Of a stretch of 64,000 nucleotides of DNA, positions 43,982 to 56,700 are shown one piece after another. Position 1 is the stretch's first letter. Each line of letters starts with the position of its first letter. A program made the position numbers and the translations under genes. Under the pieces are notes generated by a model, which saw only the letters and a list, made by a program, of their open reading frames with translations, did not search any database and was not told the DNA's origin. The stretch spans positions 26,342,609-26,406,608 of the forward strand of contig NC_134100.1 of NCBI RefSeq assembly GCF_000715075.1. The letters run 5' to 3'. The stretch comes from Nicotiana tabacum. Its lineage: Eukaryota > Streptophyta > Magnoliopsida > Solanales > Solanaceae.

Positions 43982-46900
43982 TTACACATAGTAATGCTTG
44001 ACTGCATTTGAATTGATCGGTTTTGACCAAACTTCTCCGTCCATTTCTGCAAGTATGAGGGCTCCTCCTATCAAAACCTGGTGAACCATGTATGGACCCT
44101 GCTAGATAGGAGAGAACTTCCTTTTGGCTTCATCTTGATGCGGAAAATTATTCTTTAACATCAGCTGCCCCAGTGTGAACTGTCTTGGCTTGACTCTTCT
44201 GTTGAAGGATCTGGACATTCTATTCTGATAGAGTTGACCATGGCAGACTGCATTCATTCTCTTTCCATGTATAAAGGCTAGTTGATCATTATGACATTTT
44301 ACCCACTCTGCGTCATCGAGCTCAGCTTCTTGTATGATCCTTAGGGAAGGAATTTCAACCTCAGCATGGATGACAACCTCTGTACCGTAAACCAGCATAT
44401 ACGGGGTTGCCCCGGTTGATGTGCGAACTGTGGTGCGATACCCTAATAGAGCAAATGATAACTTCTCGTGCCACTATTTGTGATTCTTTATCATTTTCCT
44501 CAATATCTTCTTGATATTCTTGTTGGCGGCTTCTACAGATCCATTCATTTGAGGTTTGTAGGCTGTAGAGTTCTTGTGATTGATCTTGAAAGTTTCGCAC
44601 ATAGCTTTCATCAAGTCGTTTTTAGGGTTGGAGCCATTATCAGTAATGATTGACTCTGGAATTCTGAATCGACAAACAATGCGGTCGTGGACAAAGTCTG
44701 CCACGACTTTCTTAGTCACTGCTTTGTAGGATGCTACTTCGACCCATTTGGTGAAATAGTCGATGGCTACTTGGATAAACATGTGTCTGTTGGAAGCAGC
44801 AGGCTCGATTGGTCCAATAATGTCCATTCCCAAAGTGGCGAACGACCATGTTAAGCTTGTTGTGTTAAGCTCATTTGGAGGTACCTTTATCATCTCTGCA
44901 TGTACCTGACAGTGATGGCATTTTCGGATATATTGGATGAAGTCTGTTTCCACAGTCATCCAAAAGTAACCAGCCCAGAGTATCTTCTTTGCTAAGACAA
45001 AACCGTTCATATGCGGACCACAGGTCCCAGCATGAATTTCCTCTAGTAGCCTGGATGCTTCCTTTGTATCGACACATATTAGTAATCCTAAATCGGGAGT
45101 CCTCTTATACATGATTCCTCTGTTGTGAAAGAAGTTGTTGGACAATCTCTGAAGTGTGTGTTTCTGAGTAGGATTAGCAAGCTCCAGGTACTCTCCTTTT
45201 GCCAAAATATTCCTTGATATCATGAAACCAAGGCTTTCGGTCTGCTTCCTCTTCAACATGGGCACAGTAAGCTGGCTGATTATGGATTTTCATCGGAATG
45301 GGATAAATGAAATTCTTGTTGGGATGCTGTATCATTGATGATAGGATAGCTAATGCATCGGCAAACTCATTCTGGATTCTGGGAACATGCTAGAATTCCG
45401 TCTTTGTGAACCTCTTTCTCAATTCCTGTACATGATGTAGATACGGGAGTATCTTGGAGTTCTTGGTTGTCCACTCTCCTCACACCTGATGTATAAGCAA
45501 GTCTGAATCTCCAATCACTAGTAGCTCTTGAACGTTCATGTCAATGGCCATTTTGAGTCCTAATATGCAGGCTTTATACTCGGCCATATTGTTGGTGCAG
45601 GGGAACCTGAGTTTGGCATACACCGGATAATGCTAACTGGTTTCTAATATTAGGACTACTCCTATGCCAACTCCTTTGAAGTTTTCCGCTCCATCGAAGA
45701 ACATTCTTCAACCATCATAGGATTCTGCCATGTCTTCTCCTATGAATGATACCTCTTCATCAAGAAAATACATTTTCAAGGGTTCGTATCCTCCACCTAC
45801 AAGATTTTCAGCAAGGTGTTCTGCCAGTGCATGTCCCTTGACCGATTTTTGAGTTACGTAAAGAATGTCGAACTAACTCAACAGGATTTGCCACTTGGCT
45901 AGCTTGTCAGTGGGCATGGGCTTCTGAAAGATGTACTTCAAGGGATCCATTCTCGATATGAGATATGTAGTATAGGCGCAAAAGTAATGTGTCAGCTTCT
46001 GAGCTACCCAAGTCAAAGCACAACAGGTGCGTTCCAATAGAAAATACCGGGCCTCGTACAGGGTGAACTTCTTACTGAGATAATAAATGGCTTGTTCCTT
46101 CCTCCTTGTTTTATCATGCTACCCCAGAACGCAGCGAAAGCTCCATCTAACACTACAAAGTATAGTAATAAGGGTCTAGCTATATCGGGCGGGACTAAGA
46201 CTGGTGGTGTTGACAGGTACTCCTTGATTTTGTCGAAGGCCTTTTGGCAGTCATCGATCCATTTGGTGGAGGCGTCCTTCTTTAACGTCTTAAAGATTGT
46301 CTCACAGATAATTGTAGACTATGCTATGAATCGGCTGATGTAGTTAAGCCTTCCCAAGAAACTTATCACATCCTTCTTGTTCCTTGGCGGTGGTAGTTCT
46401 TGAATGGCTTTGACTTTCGATGGATCCAGTTCTATTCCTCGGCGGCTCACAATAAACCCAATCCATTTCCCGGCAGGAACCCCAAATGCACACTTTGCAG
46501 GGTTTAGTTTCAGGTTGTATCTCCACAGTCTATTGAAGAACTTCCTCAAATCTTCTATGTGGTCAGTGGCCTTCTTGGATTTGATAATAACATAATCCAC
46601 ATATACATCTATCTTTTTGTGTATCATATCATGTAAAATGGTAGTCATGGCCCTCATGTAAGTGGCCCCTGCATTCTTCAGGCCGAATGACATCATCTTG
46701 TAACAATACACTCCCCACGGCGTAATGAAAGCCGTTTTCTCAGCATCTTCCTCATCCATTCAGATCTAATGATAACCAGCGAAGCAATCTACGAATGACT
46801 GTAGCTCATGCTTGGTACAATTGTCAATCAAGATGTGTATATTTGGCAAAGGGAAGTCGTCTTTTGGACTGGCCTGGTTAAGATCCCGATAGTCGTTATA

Positions 46901-49900
46901 GACTCTGACCTTCCTATCCTTCTTTGGCACAGGCACAATGTTGGCTAACCATGTCGGGTATTCTACTACCCTGAGAACCTTAGCATTGATCTGCTTCGTG
47001 ACTTCTTCCTTGATTTTCAAACTAATATCAGGCTTGAACTTTCTGAGGTTTTGCTTTACCGGTGGACACATTGGATTGATTGCCAGTTTGTGGGCCACAA
47101 TAGACGTACTCAGACCAGTCATGTCATCATACGACCAGGAGAATATGTCCTCATACTCCTTTAAAAATTCTGTGTATTCTTTCTTCTCTGATGGCGATAG
47201 GTGAATGCTGATTCGCATTTCCTTGACATTTTCTGCATCTCCCAGGTTGAAAATTTCAGTCTCGTCCAGGTTGGACTTAGGTCTGTTATCAAAGTTCTCA
47301 ACTTCTTTGACAATCTCATCAGGTATGCCATCTTCCTCTGAATCCATATCTGTTTATTGCGTTGTCTCATTGCATATCACAGTCATTGGTTCATCAAGAC
47401 AAGTAATAGTAATGATGTATTGGTAAATCAAAGAGAAAAAATGATAGCAATAAATATTAATTCATAAGAAAAATCAAAATGCTTTTGATAAGTTGAATAA
47501 CTGTTTTGAACATCGAAGATCTTATTGCGGGAATTGAAAAATGCGAAAAGAAAATCATTTAGTAAATAAACAGTGAATAATGCTTGTTTTAGCCTTGCTA
47601 CCCCGAGGCACATCGAGCTATGGTTGTCCTGATGGTCCAATTCTTGAGATGTGGCCCTCTGCTCACAGCCTATATGAAAGGTCCTTCCTCACCTTCCTTC
47701 TCGAGAATAACGCAATAGTCCATATCACTGTCCTCTAGAAACAAGTTCTTCATTGCTGCAAGTGCTTCTTCTTTATCTGGCCCATAGATAATGTTGGCCT
47801 ATTGAAAGGTCTGCTCCAGATGCAGTATTGGTTGCTCTAGTGGGTAGTAAGGACCGCGCCATGGTGGCGACCAACTACTGAATTCTTCCCAGGTGTATTC
47901 ATATCCAAACCGAAGGTAGTGCCATGTTTCTTGAGTTTTATGGGTTTAGAAATTCCTTGGAGGTTCTTGCTGAGCCCTTTGCCAGGTTCATACCCACTCC
48001 AACTTAGTATACTCTCAATTTTGCTATCCCACCATTTTCTTTGTTGATAGCATTGACCCGCTTGATGTGGTGGTAAGTTTCTCCACCCAGCTTCCTTCTT
48101 CCCTCAATCGTCGGAATGGTCTGGCGACTGTATATAAGGTTGCTACCATCTCCGTGAATGATCACTTTCTCATGATTCCATTCAAACTTTACTGCCTGAT
48201 GCAGCGTTGATGCTACGGCCCCAGTAGCATGAATCCATGGTCGTCCCAACAGTAAGTTGTAAGATATTGGTACATCTATCACCTGGAAATCGACCTCGAA
48301 CCAGGTTGGTCCCATCTGTAGGCATAGACTAATCTCACCAATGGTGGACCTCTGAGAACCATCGAAGGCTTTCACATTGATTGCTCCATCCTTTATCTCA
48401 CACAGCCCTTTACCCAACTTCTTGAGTGTTACCAGCGAACGAATGTTAAGATTGGAACCACCATCGATCAGGATTCTAGTGATGAAATAATCTTCACATT
48501 GCACGGTGATGTGCAGTGCTTTGTTGTACCCCAGCTCTTCAGGTGGTAGCTCGTCCTCATAAAAGGTGATCTTATGGCTTTCCAACACTTGCCCTACCAT
48601 ATTATCCACTTTCCCGCTAGTGATGTTACTTGGTACGTATGATTCATTTAGCACCTTTAACAAACCATTCTTGTGCGTCTCAGAATTTTGTAGCAAAGAA
48701 AAATGGATATTTGTGTTGGTGTCTTATTTAACTGGTTGATGAACGAATATTCCTTAGCCTATATTTTCCTCCAAAGGTCATCCAGACCGGTCTTAATGAG
48801 GGGCGGCCAATTGGAGGCATGCTTGCTTGATTTAGCTTGATGTTCAGGGGTATAGACTCTATCAGTTCTTGTCATACCCTGTGTTGCGACAATTTCTTCA
48901 ATCCAGACCTTGCCTTCCTTTCTCGCCTTGGTTGTATAGTCCCAGGGTACAGCATTTGTATGGAATGGTGGCATGGTTGACATCACCACTGGGATCGGTG
49001 CGGCTATCCTAACTTCGAATGGAATATGTGCCTTGGGTGGCAAGACTGCAACCTCAAATGGTGCGGGTGCATTTGCCGGAGACACGAATTCAACCTCAAT
49101 TGGTGCTGGTGCCTTTGCGGATGGTGTTGCTTCAAACTCAAGAGGTATAAACATATTCACTTCAGTGTCCTCAAACGATTGGATCTGTACTATGATTGGA
49201 TTGACAGTAATTGTTGGTTTCTTTGGGTCATCACCTTCTGCGATTAACTCAATTGATCCCTCGGGATCCCAGTCATCTTCTACTTCAATCATGTGGATAC
49301 CTCCACCCTTATGGTCTGGCAAAGGGTTGTTGCAGATGTTTGGAGCGGGTTCCTTTGACACAATGATCTTGTTATCGATAAAAGACTATATCTTGTCTTT
49401 CAAAGAGCGGCATTCATCGATGGTGTGCCCTTTCATGCTGGATTTGTATGCACATGACTTGTTTGGGTTAACCCACTGAGAAAGATTCTTAGGGGTTGCA
49501 GCAGGGATGGGGATGCCATAACCAGCAGCTTTGAGTCTCTCATGCAGCTGGTCGATGAGTTTAGCGATGGCTGTATATTGTTTTGGAGGTTTGCGATCAA
49601 AATTAGGTCAAGGTCTAGAGAAATTTTGGCATGTAGGGGTGATTGATAGTGGGATGGTTGAGCATTATATGTTTGGTAGACATGAGCGGGTTGGGAGTAT
49701 TTGGGTGAAGTAGGATGATATGTAGGAGATGGAGATGACTGATAAGTTGGTGGCGGAGCTTGGTATGAGGGTTCTTAGTAATTTGGGGTTGGCTGGTATA
49801 TGAGTGGAGGTGTTGGGTAAGCTTGGTATTTAAGGGGAGACTTGGTCCTTTGTGCAACCATCATGGCCCCGTCCCTTTTCTTGGACACACCACCGTACTG

Positions 49901-51026
49901 TAAAGTCTTATTCGTAGCATGCAAGGTTTCGAAATTTGTAACCATACCACTTTAATACCTTCTTCAATTCCTTCACCTAATTTGATAATGTCAGAGAACT
50001 TGTGGTTCTCAACCATCATCAGTCGTTCATAGTACTGCGGGTCTTGAGCCCGGACAAAGAACTTGTTCATTTGTTCCTCTTCTAAGGCGGGTCTAACCTT
50101 AGCAGCTTTGGACCTCCAGTGAGTAGCATACTCGCGAAACATCTCCATGGGTTTCTTCTTCAAATTCTGGATATAGAACACGTCTAGTGCGTTCTCTGTA
50201 TTGAACCTGAATCTATCCATAAAGTCAGATAGCCTACCCAGCTTGACCACTTCTTAGGATCTTGGCTGATGTACCAAGATAATGCATCTCCTTTCAAACT
50301 CCTCATGAACAGCTTCATGCGGATCCTTTCATCCTTCCCTACTCCAACCAGCTTGTCGCAATATGTCCTCAGATGGACCATTGGATCACCCGTACCATCA
50401 AATATTTCGAACTTAGGAGGTTTGTACCCCTCAAGCAGTTCGACTTCAGGCTGTATGCAAAGGTCCTCATAGTTCAGCCCCTCAATTCCTTTGCTTCCCT
50501 CAACGCCCTTAATTAAGCTGGTCAGTTTCTTAAGTTCCCCGGCTAAGTTCCTAATAAGCAGATCCTTTTCATCATACTCGGGTGTGTATGAGATAGGTTG
50601 GGTGGAGTGTGGCAAGGTCTCCACGTAGATAGGAGTGTTATGGTGTCCTTGTGTATGGGTGTGGAAATGGTCGTTTGTGGAGTTCTGAGGTTCTGGGTTG
50701 AGTAGTGGAGTGTTGTTTGGGGTATGGCAGGTGTTGCATTGGTTCTTTGGTGGAGCAGCGTGATGATAAGGCGCAGGATGATTCTGCTGTTTTGGGATAT
50801 TTTGAGGAGGTGTAGGGTTTTGAGCGTTGGGGAAGTTGATATCTGGGGTGTTGAGAGAAAATGACAGGTTTGCCAGATTTCGAACCTGAACGAGCTCTTC
50901 CTAGAATTTCCATAGTTTCTGTTCAAGTTGTGACACATTCTCGTTAGGAACCTGAATACCCTGGCCATCAGTGGCCTCTACCCGTTCAGTTATGTTCTCC
51001 TTCCTAATGTTGTTTAAATCTTCCAT
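43982..51026 (-). pseudogene. gag-pol: Ogre-like gag-pol polyprotein
   Basis: The minus-strand ATG at 51026 opens MEDLNNIRKENITERVEATD. A Pro/Gln/His-rich linker, the gag capsid (about 50470-49950, with YKPPKFEIFDGTGDPMVHLR) and a degenerate knuckle region follow. Protease (48696-48004) has LIDGGSNLNI and LLLGRPWIHATGAVASTLHQ. Reverse transcriptase (about 47100-46320) has VYNDYRDLNQASPKDDFPLP, but the catalytic YVDD reads YVDY, and two stops interrupt it near 46770. The archaeal-type RNase H (about 45720-45430) keeps a FDGAENFKGVGIGVVL segment. Integrase (about 45265-43985) retains CHHCQ and all three acidic residues (GMDIIG, ITDNGS, SVEAANK), then shifts frame near 44480. The stop is at 43984-43982. 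Gag-pol would form particles, copy and integrate; lesions preclude this here. Confidence 0.88.
47400..47610 (-). other. U-rich segment between protease and reverse transcriptase, possible Ogre-type intron
   Basis: On the minus strand this part is strongly T-rich and encodes only Phe/Tyr/Ile-rich sequence unlike any retroelement domain. Ogre elements are known to carry an intron between the protease and RT domains. I could not fix donor and acceptor sites by eye, so the limits are approximate. Confidence 0.35.
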
Positions 51027-51428
51027 TTTATACTTGCCTTTAGAGAGACTAAGAGGAGGAGTGGGTGGAGGGCCCTTGGATCTTGTGAAATAAGATGATG
51101 ATGCCAGAGTGCACGAACTAACCTTTAGGGAGGGGAATAATAAAAACAAAAATAAAACAAAAGGTAATCAAGTGAGTGAGGATTATAAAAAGTATTGCAA
51201 TATTTAAACACATAGTGCGGGAATGTAAAGCGTGTCCTAATTTGGGAACCTCTTTGTGCCTGAGGTAGGCCTAGCGACAAATAGATTTGGAGAACTTCAA
51301 ATGCTAAATGCCTTATTTTATTGATAAAGATAGGCGAATCCCAAAACGACACTAAATAAGCAAGAAATAAAAGTCACTAATGGCCATTGGCCTTATTACA
51401 TTCATAAAGCGAAAAAGTAAATTCCTAT
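51027..51428 (-). other. Spacer between Ogre-like ORF1 and gag
   Basis: These 400 bp on the minus strand contain no recognised domain. A T-rich tract (about 51180-51120) before the gag ATG could include a splice acceptor (CCTAAAGG context), but no clear consensus stands out. Confidence 0.35.
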
Positions 51429-53012
51429 CTATTTGGTCCCAGAAGAACCTTACCCAGATTCGACATTCTTGGCTTTGTCGAACATCTTCCCCAATTCGCG
51501 AAGTCCCAGCAATAGGTATGCTCTAGCTAGATGTCCACCTTCGATCCCTTCAGCCTTTTGACAGTCTTCAACCCTTTTGAGAAATTCCCCTCTAGTTCTA
51601 CTATGCCTCGCTCCAAGTATCCTAGCCTTTTATTGGCACTGATAGCCATGTCTTTCCATTTCTCAATCAGCTTCTTGTTGGATTCTTGTATCTCGTGGTG
51701 TTCGCTCTCACATTCACGGATCCCTTTGCGCAGCTAGTTGTACTTGGCTTGCGCCTAAGCCTTTTCATCTATAATTCTATGACCTTGAACGAACCCTGGC
51801 TGGCCCAGACCATCCTAATTGTCTTCTAACCAACCAGAATAGAAAGGAGTACAACCGGCATGATATATGTCGGGCTCGATGGTGTCTTTCTCCATTACGA
51901 TCTTGTAGTGCCATACGTGCTGGGCTTGGCACTTCTGGGGACTATCATCATTTTGGAAGTCAGCTCGAAGATGGGTCATCTTGTCGATCCTGGTATGACT
52001 TTCTTCCTACCTGCTTGCCTCACAACTCGAAGAGGGACGTAAGGGTATGTTCCTCTTAGACCGATCAGTATTAGGAAAGGTGCATCTCTAGATCGGGCGA
52101 TGAACTCCTCTGTCAGAAACCACTCGAACATCCATTGAACTTGTTCTTCAGTCAGATTATCAAAGAGCTCAACCCATTCTTTGACATTCTAAGGCTGAGC
52201 GAACATGTCGGTGATGTAATTCATTCGCTTTGGATGGTGGAAAGCGATGCGATCATCCTAGGCCTTTTTGCTAAACTTCTTGTCGGTATTCGCCCTTTTG
52301 GAGATGTTCCACGAGCCAAAGCTGAAGGAATAGATTACAGCCTTCGAAGTGTCTCGCTCCTCGTTGACACTTTTTAAGGCTAAGTATATGTTTGCAATGA
52401 TCATGGGTACAAAGCTGAACGTTTTCCCACCAATCCCCTCCATTAGGGTCTTGGTTACCATAGCCAGCCTAGTATGGATTCTTCCTTTCTTCATTAGAAA
52501 CACGATCGGACCCAGGAAGCAAAACATGAAGACGAATACCCTACGATGGATATGTCCCAAGGATGTGATGGCAAACTCCTCATGGTAGGTACGGTATGAT
52601 TTGTTGTGACCGTACCTTTCATACATGTAGTCAAAAGGGATGTACGTCTCCTTTACGCATATCAATTCTGCATTCTTCTTCAAAACCATTATTTTTAGGA
52701 AACATTTGCATGTACGATTCTCAGACATTAGCAAACCCGGGGTTCCCACACTAGACCGGCCAGTCCTCCTATCTCCTCTAGCAAAGGTGTCATTTCGATG
52801 TCCCCAAAGCCGAACACAGCCCTTTCACAATCCCAAAATAAGGTAGCAGCTTCTATTATCATGTTATTAGGCTGAATCTCCAGGAGGGATGGTAGATTAC
52901 CAAGATATTTTCTGACGAGGGTTTTGTCACTAGAATGTAAATCTTCCTACCAACTTAGCAATCTTGGGTGGATATTGGTGACCATGCCGAATCTGGAGAC
53001 TTCATGCCTCAT
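51429..53012 (-). pseudogene. Ogre-like ORF1 (extra ORF before gag), DUF7745-like
   Basis: The minus-strand ATG at 53012 opens MRHEVSRFGMVTNIHPRLLS, directly after a TTTAACTTGCAG|AA splice-acceptor-like sequence. Farther on, FWDCERAVFGFGDIEMTPLL and EEIGGLAGLVW are clear, followed by a longer open part (52749-52258) with FVPMIIANIYLALKSVNEER. I recognise this arrangement as the protein encoded upstream of gag in Ogre elements, resembling plant proteins of the DUF7745 type; the family name is from memory. The C-terminal third (about 51720-51530) is charged and helical, a probable coiled coil, with IVELEGNFSKGLKTVKRLKG. Stops and frameshifts are scattered throughout, and the final stop is at 51431-51429. 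The function of ORF1 is unknown. Confidence 0.65.
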
Positions 53013-53679
53013 ATTTCTGCAAGTTAAACAAGGTTAGGCCCTTACCCCCACCAGACTCAACTATTTAATATCAACAATTAGCATGAAGCATTTAGTTCTC
53101 CAAATAAATGCACAAAACGTGATGATGTCTGTTTGGGTTTAGGGAAACCCAATGGACTTTTGGACAAGGCTATCTTAAAGAATCATTACGTGGACAACAT
53201 AACTGACTCGGCTAGGTTTGACTATGATGCATGCACAATTTAAACATAGTAAGGTTTCTATGGGGTTTTAGACTGGTACCCTTGAGCGGACAACTCAAGG
53301 GGGAAGGCGTGGAACTGTCGACTGCACCGCTGATCGACTAGTTTTATCGCAAATAAGCCTTTCTGAATTTATGGGGGTAATGATATAGGAAGGGTGCAAC
53401 CACTCATCAAGCGTTGCTATAGTATTTGTTTGGCACGAGTGGAGTATGATGTTGAGCATGATTATGCAATAATTAAAAGCATGTTGACATGTATTTGCAC
53501 GTTAATAAAGCGATAAATACATCAGTTTTATAATTTAAAGCAGTTATAAAGGAAGGAAACAAGAAAGATATGTCACTTTTGCTTTTGAAGAAGAAATTAA
53601 ATGCTTAAAGGAATTAAATAAATAATTGCACATAGGGAGGGTACAAATTCACAAAAACGGTATGAAATGGTAAAAGCCT
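53013..53679 (-). other. Ogre-like 5' leader between PBS and ORF1
   Basis: No coding frame is credible. The leader contains a CCCTTGAGCGG...CTCAAGGG inverted repeat at about 53279-53312 and ends on the minus strand in a T-rich tract and a putative splice acceptor (53020-53017) just before the ORF1 ATG. An intron in the leader is possible, but the donor was not located. Confidence 0.45.
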
Positions 53680-53698
53680 GAATATCCCAGTAGAGCCA
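53680..53698 (-). other. Ogre-like primer-binding site, tRNA-Arg type, decayed
   Basis: On the minus strand TGGCTCTACTGGGATATTC resembles TGGCGACTCTGCTGGGGA, the Arg primer site typical of Ogre, with a 2-bp loss and a few substitutions. It starts 6 bp after the LTR end. Confidence 0.7.
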
Positions 53699-53704
53699 AA
53701 CCTG

Positions 53705-56700
53705 TGTCGCGCCCCCATTTTCTCGCGAAATCGGGTTTATGACATTTTTGGTTGGGACAACTATTTCCTTTTGGAAAGGGGGTTTGCATTTTTTAAGAGT
53801 TGGCACCTAACGATTTAAGGTGCGTTAGGGCACCTATAGGGTTCATTTATAACTATGTTTGGTAACCAGAGACAGGGTAAGGGCTTGAAATTATCCTAAG
53901 GGGAAGGTGTTAGGCACCCCTCAGGATCCACTAGTGTGGTTCCCGGCCAAACAGTTTTAGTGAATTTGTACAAATAGCAAATAAACAAGTATGGCTCAAA
54001 TAGTGGGGGATTTAAGTTTAAGTACATAGATGTTTGGAAAGCAGTTAATGAAAAGTGAGATTTTGAAAAGAATTACAATCTAAGCATATTTGGGAATGTA
54101 AAAGGGGTATCCTAAGTTTGTTTATAATATGGATCATATCAATGCAATACCCGGTATGACACTCCTCAAAGAGGGGCTACACGTGGTATTAACGCACAGG
54201 TCATCATATACATATCTACCCTTTCGCACCCCATAAAGGTAATTAAAGCAAGGGTTGGTCTCGACCCCTATTGCATGTTGTTACCCGTCCTTTCCTATAA
54301 TCCTAGATGAGTTTAGGATTTCTATCCTATGAGGGAGGTTCTAGGCAGACCCTCAGTTTAAAGGCAAAATACTAGGCGACAAATAAGAACACATAGGACT
54401 GCATTTAGGGTGAAACACAGAAAATAGATAGAAGGCTCAGATATACCTCCACAAGTAATGCACATAGACAGCACGACTCATAAGGTCCACATTTGAACTC
54501 AGAATCCTAAAGCATGGTATCTAAGTGATTTTAAAAACATAACAGAGGCAGATTTGATCTGTAATTCAGAAAAGGGGTCCTAATAAGTTTTGCCTACTGA
54601 TTTTAAACCAGTTGATAATTAAGTAGCATACATAAAGAAGAATGTTTCCAGTTTTGACAAATTTAGCACCTAAGACTTGCCTAGGTGTAAAACAGTGTTC
54701 CAGTTATCAGGGTTACTTAGAGAAGACTGTTTGAATTGTATTACTAAACATGATATTCTAAATGTTGCAAAGACATGCAGGGATTGTGACCAGTTTTACT
54801 TAAATGAGATAATCAAACATGAGATTGTTTTATATCCTTTTTTCATGCACTAGGTGTGACTGAGCGAGTGTGAACAAGATCCTAAAACAGGGTATCTAAC
54901 GTGCACATATGAAAAATACAGAATTATTGCAGAATTCATAGAGCATGATTTCTAAATGCCCAAAGAGTTAATACACGACTTCAAGATGTGCAGAAGCAAC
55001 AGTTTTATGTTAATGTTGTTATTCAGCCTAAAGTAGGATTTCTAAGTGGTAAAGTGATGCCAAATGAGAGGCTGAAACAGTAAACATAAGAACATGGTAT
55101 CTAATGCATGACATGCTTTGAATGGGTTGATCTTACACATGGATTCTAATGCACATAAAGGAAATGTAAACCTAAGACATGGTTTCTACCAATTGATGTA
55201 GATAACATATATAATTACCCTCCCCTTTTTACTAGCCAACCTCAATACTTGTTTACAACAGATTATTATAGACCAATACTGAAATGAATTAACATAAGTA
55301 GAAAACAAAAATAAAGAGTTACACTATAGAGAGCCTGAAAACAAGCCCAGATTCTCATTACATGATTAGGACTTCCTCTATGAGTTATGTAATAAATCAC
55401 CTCAAATGTCAAGACTGTTCCATAGCCTTTCTCATATCTGGGTGTGTTAGAGTTTCCTAAGAACCTCAAGGGATCCCGGGCAGTGCTCACACCCAGATTT
55501 CATAGCCAAGATAGAGTAAGTGCAGTGTGGAAAGGCCAGCTTTTGTGTGTCAAAGTTCAGAGGGAGCTCAAGGGTCCCAAGGCAATGCTCACACAAAAGG
55601 GGCAGAATCTAGTGGTCAAAGTGTAGAGTGACAGTGCTCGACATAGTTTTGAAGAGTTTAAGTAAGAAAACAATTTTGAAAAGGGGTAAGCAAGAAATAG
55701 TTTTGAAAAAAAGAGAGTTAATTGGAATAGTTTTGTGCCAAAGTTTGACTGATGAAAACCATTTGAAGGAGCATGCATACCAATTTCAGAACCAAAACAA
55801 AGTCAGCATCACACCAAGGACCAAGAATAGTCCAGCAAACACAAGCAAGGGAATGGGATTGGAGGGACAAGTACGGAGCATGTGAGGGCAAACATATAGC
55901 AGGCAGGAACATATACGAGCACATAATCAGAAACTCCTATAGGTTCAGAGGATCAGGGGACAGTAGCGTTTGGATTAGATTAACATATCAACACCAAACA
56001 ACTAAGACCATAATTGTACCAGTCATGGGGATTCATATAAGAAACATGCACTAAGTATATAGAAACATGTTGAATATTGACAAGTAAAGCATAACTTAAC
56101 ATGTAGAGGGAACTCAGGATCCTAATTACATGTTGAATCAACAAAAAATAATAAATAAAAGCATATTAGAAGTACAAGGAATTGTAACACATAATAGAAA
56201 CATGTTGGTTTGAGGACTGAAATCTGAACTAGAACATACCAGCAAAGTGAATAAAGCAAAAATACAAAGCAGAAATAGGAGAGGTGCAATAGTTAGTCTT
56301 GGCTTGCAGCCGGCTAGCTTAGAATAGTAACAAGTAGCACATAAGAGAGAATAGAGAGTTTTTAGTTGTGAGAGAGAGAGTTTTGAACTACTGTGTTCAT
56401 GTGTGTAATGAAAAGAGAGGAGAGTATATATAATGGTTTGAAAGCTAGGTCAATAAGGCAAGAAGCAATTATAGAACTACAGAATCAATTAGCAATCAAA
56501 AATTAGCAAAGTCTCCATTAATTAAGGGAGTAATTTACCAACGATAGAAAGCAGGTGACAAATAAGGAAGGAGATCATATGAGACTGGAATATAACACAT
56601 AAGGAAATAAGCATAGTACAGAGCATGTAATAGAGGATAGGTTCAACAAATTCTAATTAAGGAAAATGTCTAAGAATAAATTTGACAGCATAATCAACCA

